From CAIJXB01 sp964439595 (lineage in GTDB: Bacteria; Chlamydiota; Chlamydiia; Chlamydiales; Rhabdochlamydiaceae), in NCBI GenBank assembly GCA_964439595.1, contig CAYTOK010000003.1, forward strand, positions 1 to 64,000: 64,000 nucleotides of DNA. Reading direction: 5' to 3'. This document shows positions 23,411 through 33,628 of this stretch, piece by piece (the stretch's first letter is position 1; each line of letters opens with the position of its first letter). The notes beneath the pieces were generated by a model that did no database searches, was not told the DNA's origin, and saw only the letters and a list, made by a program, of their open reading frames with translations. The position numbers were made by a program, and so were the translations under genes.

Positions 23411-26011
23411 ATGATAAAAAAATCTCTTTTTTATTTTTTAACTTGTGTTTCTGTAGTTTCATCCCCCCTTTTTGCTGAAGAAGAGGTGCGTCCTGTCGCA
23501 GAGCAACTGCTTGCAAGGCAGCCTAGTTGGAAACCTAAAGTAACTGCATACCATCCGGAAGGATCACCTGAAACCGTTGTTTTCTTTGAAGAAAAAACGG
23601 AAGATTTACAAGAGCCTGTTAAGCAAATTAAACTATTTGCTGATGGAGCTCTTTATAGCGAGATGGACCTTATACGAATTAAAGAAGAAGATCCCGGATT
23701 TAAAGAATGGAAGAATGACATAGTTCCTCACGGTCTTAGCGTTACCTATACTAAAGAAGGCAACATAGAAAAAGTTCTTCATTATGATAGGGGTGTTCTC
23801 CATGGTAAAGTGCAGGTGTACTATCCATCGGGTGTTTTGAAAGCTGAAGGTTCTTTTAATCAAGGACTTCAGTGTGGGAAAATTCTCTCTTATTATGAGG
23901 GAGGAGAAAAGATGGAAGAAGGATTTTATAAAAATGGCAAATTGGAAGGGGATCTCTATCGATACTTCCAAAATGGCATGAAAATGGCTATCATTCCTCA
24001 AAAAGAGGGAGTCCCTCATGGCAATGCTATAGAGTGGTTTGAGTCTGGAGTTATGAAGGCTAGTTTACGTTATCACAGTGGATTACTTCATTCTGACGGC
24101 ACAAACCCTGCGGTTCTTGTCTATAATCAAGATAAAACAGTGATAGAAGTGCAAGATTTTAAAAATGGGGAACCTGTTGGAACCCATATTAGATATCATG
24201 ATAATGGCAAAGAGTCGTATAAAGTTTCTTACAAAAATGGTAAAAAAGTAGGCAAAGAAGTCTTTTTATCTAAAGAGGGGACTGTATTAGGAGAAGGTGA
24301 GTATAAAGACGGAACTCCTATCGGTAAACACTGGCGTAATTTTGAAGATGGGACAGTGTCTTTTTTAGCCATTCATGATATGGAAGGAAAACTGTTAGAG
24401 CCTGTAAAAGAATTTTATCCCGATGGGAAGCTTAGAGCTGAGTATTCTTTAAAAGAAGGTAAAAGAGATGGACTTCTTAAAGAGTGGTTTGAAAATGGTA
24501 AGCCTAAGATAGAATTTAACTATGTTATGGGAGATTTTGACGGAGAGCAAAAAGAGTATTACTCTTCTGGCCAACTAAAAATGAAAGCCTCTTATAAAAT
24601 GAAGCAGAAAGATGGCCTTTATGAAGAGTGGTATGAAAATGGATCTCCTGCTATGCAAGTCCATCTATCTCAAGGACAAAAGCAGGGCCCTAGCAAAACT
24701 TGGCATGCAAATGGACAGATCAAATTTGAAGAATCTTACCAAGCAGATCTTCTAGACCAACAGCGTAAAGAGTGGCATGAAAACGGCGTTCTTAAGTCAT
24801 CTGGAGGATATTTAAAAGGGCAAAAGCACGGTCTTTTTGAAGAGTGGGATGCTAATAAAGGATTGCTACTTCACGTTCGCTATGTCAATAACCTTCCTGA
24901 AGGAGAAGTACGGACATGGTATGAAAAAGGGAAGTTAAAAGAAGTTTTATCTTATAAAGAAGGAAAAAAAGACGGAGCAGTTAAAGAGTATTATCTAAGT
25001 GGCAATTTAAAGGCATCCGCTTTTTATAAGGAAGATCGTTTAGATGGACTTATGGAATCCTGGTATGAAGATGGGAGCCCATGGCTTTCTAAAACCTTTG
25101 AAAATGGGGTAGCAGTAGGTGAGCAGAAAGAGTTTTATCCTAAAAAGGGCTCTGTTGTTCAGCTTTCTAAATATTTTGTTCATGATAATTATGGCAGATT
25201 AGATGGAGAGCAGAAGACTTTTTATGAAGATGGCACTTTGCAGTCTATTCTTTCTTATGCAAAAGGAGAATTACATGGACGTAAAGCTCTTTGGGATGAA
25301 AAGGGCATCTTACAAGAAGAAGCTCAGTATGTAAAAGGTAAGCTTGAAGGGCGTGTGTTTCAAAGGTTACAAGATAATAAAGAAGTGATTTATCATTATG
25401 TAGCGAATCGTAAGCAAGGCCTTCATGAAGTGTATTACCCAGCACAAGATGGAGCTTCAAAGGTAAGGGCTCTTGAGGTTTTATTTAATAATGATCTTCC
25501 TGAGGGAGAACTTGTTGAATATAATACATCCGGAGCGAAGGTCGGGTCTACATTCTTTATAGCAGGGAAAAAAGAAGGTAAAGCCAAGGTATTTGGGCCT
25601 AAGGGACAAGACCTTATCGTTATGGAATTTGTAAAAGATAAGAAAAATGGGCCTTTTATAGAGTATTTTCCAGGTGGCAAAATTCATAAAAAAGCCTTTT
25701 ATAAAGAAGATCTCCTTGAAGGGGAAGAGAAAGTTTATTTCCAAAATGGTAAGTTAGCTAGCCTTGCAAAATATAAAAATGGCAAAAAAGATGGCGCCCA
25801 TAAAGAATGGAATGAATCTGGAGTTCTTGTTTTTGAAGGAGAGTATATAGACGGTAAACGTCATGGTAAGCTAAACAAGTACTTTGATAATGGCAAGCCT
25901 TATTTAGTGCAAACCTTTGTGGATGATCAGGTTCATGGTATTAAACTCTCTTACGATAAAGAGGGAAATGTCATGGAAAGTCAGTACGACAAAGGGCAAA
26001 GAGTCCGTTAA
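23411..26011 (+). CDS. Large exported MORN-like (YwqK-type) repeat protein
   Basis: An 866-residue protein with a clear signal peptide (MIKKSLFYFLTCVSVVSSPLFA). The mature part is built of about 25-30 copies of a roughly 22-24-residue beta-hairpin repeat of the form 'G..EWYENGKLK....YK.G', the MORN_2/YwqK antitoxin-like motif (examples: EWFENGKPKIEFNY, EWHENGVLKSSGGY, EYFPGGKIHKKAFYKED). Such repeats form long beta sheets and bind lipids or proteins. ATG 23411 follows AGAGGAATCT. It lies only 79 bp after the last pseudopilin gene and is closed by a strong terminator, so it may be a cargo of the type II system; that link is inferred. Confidence 0.8.
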   Translation: MIKKSLFYFLTCVSVVSSPLFAEEEVRPVAEQLLARQPSWKPKVTAYHPEGSPETVVFFEEKTEDLQEPVKQIKLFADGALYSEMDLIRIKEEDPGFKEWKNDIVPHGLSVTYTKEGNIEKVLHYDRGVLHGKVQVYYPSGVLKAEGSFNQGLQCGKILSYYEGGEKMEEGFYKNGKLEGDLYRYFQNGMKMAIIPQKEGVPHGNAIEWFESGVMKASLRYHSGLLHSDGTNPAVLVYNQDKTVIEVQDFKNGEPVGTHIRYHDNGKESYKVSYKNGKKVGKEVFLSKEGTVLGEGEYKDGTPIGKHWRNFEDGTVSFLAIHDMEGKLLEPVKEFYPDGKLRAEYSLKEGKRDGLLKEWFENGKPKIEFNYVMGDFDGEQKEYYSSGQLKMKASYKMKQKDGLYEEWYENGSPAMQVHLSQGQKQGPSKTWHANGQIKFEESYQADLLDQQRKEWHENGVLKSSGGYLKGQKHGLFEEWDANKGLLLHVRYVNNLPEGEVRTWYEKGKLKEVLSYKEGKKDGAVKEYYLSGNLKASAFYKEDRLDGLMESWYEDGSPWLSKTFENGVAVGEQKEFYPKKGSVVQLSKYFVHDNYGRLDGEQKTFYEDGTLQSILSYAKGELHGRKALWDEKGILQEEAQYVKGKLEGRVFQRLQDNKEVIYHYVANRKQGLHEVYYPAQDGASKVRALEVLFNNDLPEGELVEYNTSGAKVGSTFFIAGKKEGKAKVFGPKGQDLIVMEFVKDKKNGPFIEYFPGGKIHKKAFYKEDLLEGEEKVYFQNGKLASLAKYKNGKKDGAHKEWNESGVLVFEGEYIDGKRHGKLNKYFDNGKPYLVQTFVDDQVHGIKLSYDKEGNVMESQYDKGQRVR

Positions 26012-26018
26012 TTTTTCG

Positions 26019-26063
26019 AAAACCCCTCTTTTAAAATGTAATTTTAGGAGAGGGGTTTTTTAT
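26019..26063 (+). terminator. Strong rho-independent terminator
   Basis: A 19-bp stem, all paired when two G-U pairs are allowed, runs from AAAACCCCTC (26019) to GAGGGGTTTT (26059) with loop GTA, followed by TTTTATTT. It ends the secretion/MORN transcript. Confidence 0.93.
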
Positions 26064-26109
26064 TTCTATACTAATTAAAAAAATAATATTTACATGCATT
26101 TGTATAATA

Positions 26110-26130
26110 ATACATAATAAAGTTATGTAT
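26110..26130. promoter_or_regulatory. Inverted repeat upstream of the giant repeat-protein gene
   Basis: ATACATAA-TAAAG-TTATGTAT is a perfect 8-bp dyad with a 5-bp spacer, 23 bp before the ATG at 26153 in a very AT-rich promoter region. It could be an operator or an extended -10 region. Confidence 0.4.
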
Positions 26131-26152
26131 AATATTATATTATTGGTGCGTT

Positions 26153-29100
26153 ATGTCTGTCGGCCTAGATAAGTTATTAGATAGGGGAATGGTTATCTTA
26201 GATAACGTTTGTGATTACGCCCCCGGGGTAAGTACAATTAGTAATGCTGTGAATCTTATATTTCAAAAAACAATACTTACTCCGGAAGGTAAAGAGCCTA
26301 ATAGCTTGTATGGCAAGCATTTACGAGAAAAAGATAAGATTGAATGTCTTGTGTTGATGATCCCTTTTGCTAAATTTGCTCTTTGGGTTTATTGTAAATG
26401 GAACCTTGCAGACTTTAGAGAAAACCCGGAAGAAATAACTTCTTTTTCTATTATAGTACAAAAAGAGATCGTCCGTGAAGATAATTCCCTTATTATGCAT
26501 GCAAGTCAAGAAGTACAAGAAGAAATGATGCCTCGCTGTTCTGAAGTTGTGCAAAAGCGAATGATTGCTAGCAATGAGTACATGATTAAATTTGCTACAA
26601 GAAAAGTACAGCAAGAAATGCTCATTCGTTGCACCAAAAGAGTACAGGAAATCATTGTTCTTCAAGATCCTTATTTTATTTCCTATGTAAGTAGAGACAT
26701 CCAGCAAGAGATGTTCCCTAAACTCTTAGAGGAGACACAGCTAAAAGTTCTTGAGGTCATTCTTACAGAGATACCAGATGAAATGCGGTTTTTTTGGGAG
26801 TGCGCTAGTGAAAGCGTTCGAGAAAGGATAGACTCAGACGTTGCTAAAACGCAGCCAGGGATAGCTCCTCCTGAGAAAGATTTAGCTAGTTGTAATACGC
26901 TAGTTCAATGGAGAGCTTTGGATCATATCTGTAAAGAGGAACTGATTCCTGAGATGGAAAAAGGGGCTATTTCAACAGGATTATCGGGTAGATTTACAGA
27001 GATACTTGAAAAAGTTGACAAAAAAGCAATAGACTTTGTTTTATTTAATTATTTTAATAAGGTTTCTGTAAATCAAACCATTTTACAATCGATAAAAACA
27101 GCTTTTTCTATAAAAGACGTTCGTGACGTCATACAAGATTTACCGGCAGATGAAGAAATAAAAAATAAGTTACTCATAGAGCAAGCTTGTATTGGGTTGC
27201 AATATTCTAGCAAGCTTGCTTTTTGTTTGGAAGCTGTGCAGATTCAGGCTGTTACAAGAAACATAGAACTTCTTTCTTATTGTAGTGAGGCTTTACAAAG
27301 AGCCGCTGTTAGAAAGGATATTAAAATGTTAAAGTACTGTAATATTAACATGCAGTATCGAATGATTGAGGAGCGTTTGGAGCTGCTTGCAGCGGCAAGT
27401 AGTGTAGTTAAAAAAGCAGTTGGAGGACAATGGGAGATCCTGAGGGGATATCGAGTAGTTTTAGCAGCTGGGGGATCACACTCTTCTCAAATAGTTCAAC
27501 AGTTAGTAGTGCAAAAACTTCCTAAAAACCTTCATGAGTGCTTGCCTAAGGTTCAGGAGCAGATTATAGCAAAAGATCATAGGAAGATTCAATTTGCAAG
27601 TGATGACATACAAAAAGCAGTAGTAGAGCAAAATCCTAAAAATCTTTGTTATTGTGCGATTACTATACAAGAGGAAATAGTCCTAAAGGATCGTGCCAAA
27701 ATTCGCTTTGTGGGAGAAAGCGTGCGAGAATCTATTCTTGCAAAAACTCCTGCACTTCTTCTATTTTGTGAGGAGGATATTCAAAAAGAGGTAATAACTA
27801 AGGATCCTACAAAACTTACGTTTGCTACTAAAGCTGTTCAAATGGAAATAGTAAAATCTCTTCCCACTGAGATTCAAAGAAAATATTTAGAAGAGCATCC
27901 TGCAGACTTTGCTTGCGTAAGCAAAGAATTGCAACAAGCGATTTTGGATGAAGTGAACAGTATAAAGCAAAATGTCGATGTGGATTTTTCAATCCAATCG
28001 ATAGCTATGCAATCTTTGGTAGTAGAAACTAGTCCAAGTTGGTTTGAAAAGCTTACGGATGAAGCTGCAAGAGCTCTTTTGGGGGCCAGGCCTGATTTAT
28101 TTGATAAAGTAGGCGGAGACATTAAAAAAACTGTTGGGAGAGAGGTGGATGCGGCAAGAGCGGATATTTCTAAAGCCTCACCACTAGTGCAGAAAATAGT
28201 AGTTAGTGGGGATCCTAAGGCTGTAAGAAAATGTAGTGAGGATGTGCAGAAAATTGTTTTAGAAAATGATCCCCAATTATTGCAGTATTTTTCTACGGAT
28301 AAGCAAGAAGATATTGCTAGACAAAATTTAGAAATGTTTCAGTACTGTGACTGTGATTTGCAAAAGCAAATGATTGAAGATGACACTTCAAAGGATAAGG
28401 CTTTATTTCGCTGGGCTAGTGAAACTGTACAAAAAGAGCTTATCGAAGAAAAAGGTGATAATATTTTATATGCAAACCCTAACGTGCAAAAGGCGTATCT
28501 TCCCTTTGTAAGTATTCGCTCTCAACTGGAATTCCTTTCTCAAAAACCGGATATGTTTGGCTCGGTTAGTCAAGATGCTCAAGCAAAAATCAATAATGAC
28601 ATTCAAGATGCGCAAAATAATCCTGAAAAGCTTCAATATAAATCAGTTATAGTACAAAAAAGGGCTGTTGACCAGAACCCTTGGTTACTCCAGTATCTTA
28701 GCCAGGATCAACAGCTAGCAATTTTAGAAAGTAACCCACAGCTACTTTTACATGCAAGCAAGGATTTACAAGTAAAAGTACAACAAAAAGTAAATACAGT
28801 TTTAGCGGAAGGCGTCGAGGAATTCCAGAAAGCAAGTTTACTTATACAAAAGCTAGTTATCGATAAAGATCCTGGAATGATTCAGTGTTGCGGTGCGGAT
28901 CATCGGTTATTTCTTATCGCTAATTATCCGGAGATGCTTGTGCATTGTCATGATGATATGCAAGAGGAGCTTGCAAAAGAGAATCCGAAAGATAGATTGA
29001 AATTTTGTCATGAAGTGGTGCAGCTGAAGATAATTAAAGAAAAGAGCGAAATGGTCGTATATGCTTCGGATGCAGTAAAAGAAAATAATTTCCCTAAAAT

Positions 29101-31198
29101 GGGATCTGAATTGCAGATAGAGATTCTCAACAAAAACTCTGAAATGTTTGCTATGGCAAGTGAAACAGTTCAAAAAGCTATCAATACAGTATGTTACAAG
29201 AAAATAGAGTTGTTGAAGCCTTTGGAAAAGGGAGCTCCTTTAAGCGGCGTCCAGGAAGAAGCATTGAGATTAGTTCACAAATTACCTGTTATTATCCAAA
29301 GAAAATTGGTAGAAATAGATAATGCAAAATTACAGTATTGTGAATTGGAATTGCAAATTAAAATACTCATGGAGCGTCCTGATTTATTTGATCATGTTAG
29401 TAAAGATGTAAAGGATATTATTGAGTTGAAAATTAGTAAGGGAGAGGTTTTTGGTGGGGTAGCAGAAGTTGTGTATATTAATAAGCATCCTGAAAAGCTT
29501 TGCATTTTTTCAGAAGCAGCTCAGGAAAAATATGTGAGTAAAGATCCCGAAAGCATGCTTAAACATGCTAGCAAAAGTTTTGCCCTATCGTTTGTTTTAA
29601 AGAATCGTGGATTGCTTCAGCATGCTACTTCTGATATACAAAAAAGAGTTGCTTTAGAAGATCCTGAGGAGTTCCTTTGTTTTTGTAGTAAGGAAGTTAT
29701 AAGATCCCTAGTTACTGAAAACTATAAATTATTTTACAGCTTACCTGAAGAGTTTGGAATCGCTACACAAGAAACTTTACTAAATGAGATGCCGGCTCCC
29801 ACTCAACTTATCATTGTGACAGAACATCCTGACATGTTTGAGCATTTGGGAAAAAAAGAGAAAGATGTGATTAATTTAGAAGTAGAGCGGGTTTTAAGTT
29901 CCCCTTCTGCTGCTTTTAGCTACGCGCGTCCAGTACAAAGAATAGCTATAGAGCGAAACCCTGAAATACTTCAGTATGCAATAGAAGATCTACAAAGAAT
30001 AGTTGTAAAGCAAGATATAAGAATGCTTCAGTATGCAAATAGTAAGGTGCAGAAAGAAGTAGCTTTAGAAAATTTAGAAGAAAATATTCCTTTTTGTAGC
30101 CATGCAGTACAAAAGGAATTAGCGCTAGAAGACTCAAAAAATAATTTCAGGTATTGTAGTAGTGATGTGCAGGCAGAGGTAGTTATTGCTCACAAGGCAG
30201 GTGGTTTAAATTTTATTTTGCACGTAAGCAAAGAAGGGTTGCAGAAAATTGTTCAAAGAGAACCTGAGATTTTTTTAGGAGTTACTGATACGGAGTTTGT
30301 GCTGAAGGTTCTTGCAATAGAAGATTCTGTTTTAGCGTATTTTCCTGAGAAGATGCAAAAAGATATAGTTGATCGCGGTGTGCGATATCTTGGCTGCTGT
30401 AGTGATGCATTGCAAGAGAAGTTGGCTTTAGATAAGCCAGAAGATTATCTAAAGTATTGCAGTATTGCTACACAAAAGCGGATAGTCCTTGGAGATGGCA
30501 TATTTAAAGGACAGAAGGATTTGATTGTATATGTAAGTGATGAGGCATTAAAAGCGGTTATTATAGAGAGCCCAGCTATCCTAGGAACAGTTATAGATAT
30601 TAATTTTGCTAAAAAGATTTTAGGGGAACGTGCTTCTTATGATGGGGGCCTTTTTTTTGATCACTTTTCTTCGGATTTTCGGAGCAATCCTGAGCTTCGT
30701 GAATTAGCTCAGGCTGACTCTATTATTCGATCAGGAGATGATTCATCTAAGAAAACTCCCTGCAGAATTTGGGATTATCCTGTAAAAGGGGATAAGTATA
30801 CACTAGATCAAAGTAAGTTAGCTTTCCGGGATTTAAAGAGATTGCCTTATGTTAACGAGAGTATTCAAATAGAGTTAATTAAAAATTATGCATTGAGGCC
30901 TCACTCTTCGGAGTTAGGTCATTTAGAAAAACAGATGGATGTTGTAAAGAAGATTCTCTTACAAAATGGTCTTTTACTTGAGCATTTCTCTTCGGATATC
31001 AGGGGAAATGAGCAGATTGTTAGAGGAGTTGTTGCCAAATCTCCTGTAGCTCTTAGGTTTGCTTCACCTTCTGTTCAGCGTAATCTTATTAAAGAAAACC
31101 CAGGACTTCTAGGGTTTGCAAGTGACGAGGTGAGAGCTCCTCCAAAGGCTTCAGAGCCCACCCGCTTTGATGCTGGCAATCCGCATTGGCATCTATAG
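26153..31198 (+). CDS. Giant alpha-helical repeat protein (1681 aa), no known domain assigned
   Basis: A single 5-kb gene, starting at ATG 26153 with no strong ribosome-binding site. Almost the whole protein is made of degenerate units of about 20-24 residues with consensus 'LL.Y.S..VQK.IV..DP...', for instance CSEDVQKIVLENDPQLLQYF, ASETVQKELIEEK, YANSKVQKEVALENLEE and YCSSDVQAEVVIAH. The Val-Gln pair and the small/aromatic plus Cys or Ser position are the fixed points. Each unit should be one helical hairpin, giving an alpha-solenoid, similar in spirit to DUF4116-type repeats of amoebal symbionts. There is a hydrophobic patch near residues 60-75 but no clear signal peptide. A secreted scaffold or effector is possible. 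Confidence 0.7.
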   Translation: MSVGLDKLLDRGMVILDNVCDYAPGVSTISNAVNLIFQKTILTPEGKEPNSLYGKHLREKDKIECLVLMIPFAKFALWVYCKWNLADFRENPEEITSFSIIVQKEIVREDNSLIMHASQEVQEEMMPRCSEVVQKRMIASNEYMIKFATRKVQQEMLIRCTKRVQEIIVLQDPYFISYVSRDIQQEMFPKLLEETQLKVLEVILTEIPDEMRFFWECASESVRERIDSDVAKTQPGIAPPEKDLASCNTLVQWRALDHICKEELIPEMEKGAISTGLSGRFTEILEKVDKKAIDFVLFNYFNKVSVNQTILQSIKTAFSIKDVRDVIQDLPADEEIKNKLLIEQACIGLQYSSKLAFCLEAVQIQAVTRNIELLSYCSEALQRAAVRKDIKMLKYCNINMQYRMIEERLELLAAASSVVKKAVGGQWEILRGYRVVLAAGGSHSSQIVQQLVVQKLPKNLHECLPKVQEQIIAKDHRKIQFASDDIQKAVVEQNPKNLCYCAITIQEEIVLKDRAKIRFVGESVRESILAKTPALLLFCEEDIQKEVITKDPTKLTFATKAVQMEIVKSLPTEIQRKYLEEHPADFACVSKELQQAILDEVNSIKQNVDVDFSIQSIAMQSLVVETSPSWFEKLTDEAARALLGARPDLFDKVGGDIKKTVGREVDAARADISKASPLVQKIVVSGDPKAVRKCSEDVQKIVLENDPQLLQYFSTDKQEDIARQNLEMFQYCDCDLQKQMIEDDTSKDKALFRWASETVQKELIEEKGDNILYANPNVQKAYLPFVSIRSQLEFLSQKPDMFGSVSQDAQAKINNDIQDAQNNPEKLQYKSVIVQKRAVDQNPWLLQYLSQDQQLAILESNPQLLLHASKDLQVKVQQKVNTVLAEGVEEFQKASLLIQKLVIDKDPGMIQCCGADHRLFLIANYPEMLVHCHDDMQEELAKENPKDRLKFCHEVVQLKIIKEKSEMVVYASDAVKENNFPKMGSELQIEILNKNSEMFAMASETVQKAINTVCYKKIELLKPLEKGAPLSGVQEEALRLVHKLPVIIQRKLVEIDNAKLQYCELELQIKILMERPDLFDHVSKDVKDIIELKISKGEVFGGVAEVVYINKHPEKLCIFSEAAQEKYVSKDPESMLKHASKSFALSFVLKNRGLLQHATSDIQKRVALEDPEEFLCFCSKEVIRSLVTENYKLFYSLPEEFGIATQETLLNEMPAPTQLIIVTEHPDMFEHLGKKEKDVINLEVERVLSSPSAAFSYARPVQRIAIERNPEILQYAIEDLQRIVVKQDIRMLQYANSKVQKEVALENLEENIPFCSHAVQKELALEDSKNNFRYCSSDVQAEVVIAHKAGGLNFILHVSKEGLQKIVQREPEIFLGVTDTEFVLKVLAIEDSVLAYFPEKMQKDIVDRGVRYLGCCSDALQEKLALDKPEDYLKYCSIATQKRIVLGDGIFKGQKDLIVYVSDEALKAVIIESPAILGTVIDINFAKKILGERASYDGGLFFDHFSSDFRSNPELRELAQADSIIRSGDDSSKKTPCRIWDYPVKGDKYTLDQSKLAFRDLKRLPYVNESIQIELIKNYALRPHSSELGHLEKQMDVVKKILLQNGLLLEHFSSDIRGNEQIVRGVVAKSPVALRFASPSVQRNLIKENPGLLGFASDEVRAPPKASEPTRFDAGNPHWHL

Positions 31199-31221
31199 AT
31201 GGAAAATGATGAGTTGACGCT

Positions 31222-32946
31222 CTAAGTCCCTTTTTGTACAAGAACTTTTTTGCCTTGAAAAGCAATACCTAAAGTAAGAATTCTAGGGATACCTCTAGAG
31301 TGAAGATCTGCTACATATTGTCTCTCTTCGATTTGCTTTAGGGCTGTAGATGTTGCCATTTGTAAATCTTCACCCTCCTCCTCTTCTGCTTTTTTAAATT
31401 CGATGACGATTCCTAGTTCTTTGGGGTTTTTGGGGATGAGACAGACGTCGTAGCGACCATAGCCGCTTTCTCTATTGGACTTTACTTCATGAGTTTTTTC
31501 TAGGGCAACCAGGAGTCCAAGAACAAAGGCATGATAGACCTTTTCTGAGCTATTTTTATCGAGATCGTGAAAGCTCATGGCATTTAGGACGAGCTTTTGA
31601 AACAGTTTGGCAAATAAAGAGACATTTCCTGTAATTAGGCTTTGAAGCATTTCAGATAAGTCATCTCTTGGAAGGTTGCCTTCAAGCCAGTTTTCTACAA
31701 ATCCTTTGTATAGTTCAGCTACTTCTTGATTCGGGATGGTTAATGTATGTAGAGTTCCGGTTTGGCTTGAATCTTTAGTGAGAGTTAGATAGCCGCTGAA
31801 AAAAAATAAGCTCCATACTGAATCTTCTTGTCTTTCTAGATCGGAAAATAGAATTCCTTCTTGAATGCATTTAGTAATAGATCGTCCCTGTAAAAGTCCT
31901 TCTACGTCTTTTTTAAAGGAGGTATTTCCATTCCAGATCAACTTTTTAATAAGCTCGTTAGAGCTGGTATTTACCCAGTAAGCTTGCAGCTTCCCACGGC
32001 TTTTAATGCATTGAATAATTGACCACGGATTATAAATAGCTTCTCCACCTATTTGGTAGCCATTGTACCACTTTCTGATCTCTTCTATTTGGTATGGTAT
32101 TTGCTGTTCTTTAAAAAGAGTCTTGACTTCTTCTTCTAAGAGTCCAAATTTATCGGCAAAGTGGTCTTCTAAAATAGTGTAGCAGGTGCCGTTGTTAAAT
32201 CCGGAGAAGATGCTTTCTTTGCTTACGCGAAGAATACCTGTTAACACTGCTTTTTCAAGGTGAGAGTTGTCTTTAAGGGCGTCACCAAAAAAACCTCTCA
32301 TAAAAGCAACCATTTCTGTATAAAAGCCATGAAGATAGCCTGCATGGATAGGGGCATCATATTCATCAATTAAGACGATTACTTGTTTTTTATAATAGCG
32401 ATGGAGCCACTCTACAAGATAATAAAGACTTTTTTCGTACGTTCCGGATGAAGCGGTTTTATTTATAATGTCTAGAAAATCTTTTTTTTCACTATCGCCT
32501 AAAAGAGGTTTTTCCTTTTGACTGTTTTCATCAAAGGTAGTGGCTTGTAATAGAAATTGGTATTTTTTAAATTCATCTGCAATGCAGATTTTTGTTTTAT
32601 CGTAAGCTTTTTCCCAAGTGTTCTGATCAATGCCTTTTAAGGTAAAATAGATCACAGGGAACTGTCCCATGTGATCATGAACGCTTTGTCCCAAATTATC
32701 TATTTTAGTAGATTTTGCTATTTTGAAATTACTAAAAAGAGCTTTTGTATCTTTTTCTGTATTAGATAGAAAATAGTAGAGCATAGAGAGATTGGTTGTT
32801 TTACCAAAGCGCCGTGGTCTTGGAATAAGAGCTACTTTAGCTCCGGAATCTATTATTTCTTCAATAAACAGAGTTTTATCAACATAAGAATAGCCTTTTT
32901 TTACAATTTCTTTAAAGTCACTGAGGCCTAGTGGTAATCGTTTCAT
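31222..32946 (-). CDS. AAA-ATPase-like / PD-(D/E)XK nuclease protein (DUF1703 type)
   Basis: About 574 residues. The N-terminus MKRLPLGLSDFKEIVKKGY and the P-loop region PRPRRFGKTTNLSML are the hallmark of the AAA_ATPase-like family; the C-terminus (VIEFKKAEEEE, YGRYDVCLIPKN) is the PD-(D/E)XK nuclease-like domain that usually accompanies it. These genes are multicopy, readily transferred and common in intracellular and gut bacteria; their role is unknown. The frame is open to 33099 but ATG 32946 fits the family start and avoids overlap with rsmD. The gene is convergent with the giant repeat-protein gene. Confidence 0.85.
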   Translation of the reverse strand: MKRLPLGLSDFKEIVKKGYSYVDKTLFIEEIIDSGAKVALIPRPRRFGKTTNLSMLYYFLSNTEKDTKALFSNFKIAKSTKIDNLGQSVHDHMGQFPVIYFTLKGIDQNTWEKAYDKTKICIADEFKKYQFLLQATTFDENSQKEKPLLGDSEKKDFLDIINKTASSGTYEKSLYYLVEWLHRYYKKQVIVLIDEYDAPIHAGYLHGFYTEMVAFMRGFFGDALKDNSHLEKAVLTGILRVSKESIFSGFNNGTCYTILEDHFADKFGLLEEEVKTLFKEQQIPYQIEEIRKWYNGYQIGGEAIYNPWSIIQCIKSRGKLQAYWVNTSSNELIKKLIWNGNTSFKKDVEGLLQGRSITKCIQEGILFSDLERQEDSVWSLFFFSGYLTLTKDSSQTGTLHTLTIPNQEVAELYKGFVENWLEGNLPRDDLSEMLQSLITGNVSLFAKLFQKLVLNAMSFHDLDKNSSEKVYHAFVLGLLVALEKTHEVKSNRESGYGRYDVCLIPKNPKELGIVIEFKKAEEEEGEDLQMATSTALKQIEERQYVADLHSRGIPRILTLGIAFQGKKVLVQKGT

Positions 32947-33061
32947 AAATAATCTCGGGTTTCTTCGATTATACAAAAGTACATTTTTTAAAACTAGGTC
33001 TAATTCCAAGCGATTTTTTAAAGTGAATTTTTCCGTATTAAAAGGTGTTTTTTTGTGTAAA

Positions 33062-33628
33062 TTATTGATAATTAAATTCTTGCAATATGGATTCTCCAAA
33101 GCGTCTGGTGCTTTTTAGTCTAAGCTTAGTTAGGAAAAAAGAAGACATTGGGGGGCCTTCTTCTAAGAAGAGGGTTCCTGAAGTGGATAGGAGATTACTT
33201 GTTTCTATAAAGGAAAGAAGGTCTGCGATAGGATGCTTGGGATCTTTAGAAAGAGGATAAGGGGGATCTATATAGATGATATCATAAGGAGGTTTTAGAA
33301 GGGATCCTCTAACCAAAGTAAATACGTCGGCACAAAAAACAGTGGATAAAGGTTCTACTTGTAAAAGAGCTAGATTTTCTTTCAGGGTTTTTATGGCTTT
33401 TCTGTCTTTTTCTACAAAGGTTGCTTGGCTAGCTCCTCGGCTGAGTGCTTCAATGCCCATAGCTCCGCTGCAGGCAAATAGATCTAAGAAGGTTGCTTCT
33501 TTGATAATTCCTTGGCAAATATCAAATACGGCTTTTCTAAGTAGGGAAGTTGTTGGTTTAGTAAGGATTCCTGTAGGGGACTTTATGCTGCGATTCTTAA
33601 ATATTCCCCCGATAATTTTTAGACTCAT
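33062..33628 (-). CDS. rsmD: 16S rRNA (guanine966-N2)-methyltransferase RsmD
   Basis: A 188-residue SAM-dependent methyltransferase acting on the small ribosomal subunit. Motif I is FLDLFACSGAMGIEALSRGA, the acidic residue after beta 2 is VEKD, and motif IV is YIDPPY. The N-terminal IIGGIFKNRSIKSP is the RsmD signature for rRNA binding. Length is normal. The start overlaps the stop of the upstream VWA gene by 4 bp (ATGA), so the TPR, VWA and rsmD genes form one operon. Confidence 0.92.
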   Translation of the reverse strand: MSLKIIGGIFKNRSIKSPTGILTKPTTSLLRKAVFDICQGIIKEATFLDLFACSGAMGIEALSRGASQATFVEKDRKAIKTLKENLALLQVEPLSTVFCADVFTLVRGSLLKPPYDIIYIDPPYPLSKDPKHPIADLLSFIETSNLLSTSGTLFLEEGPPMSSFFLTKLRLKSTRRFGESILQEFNYQ

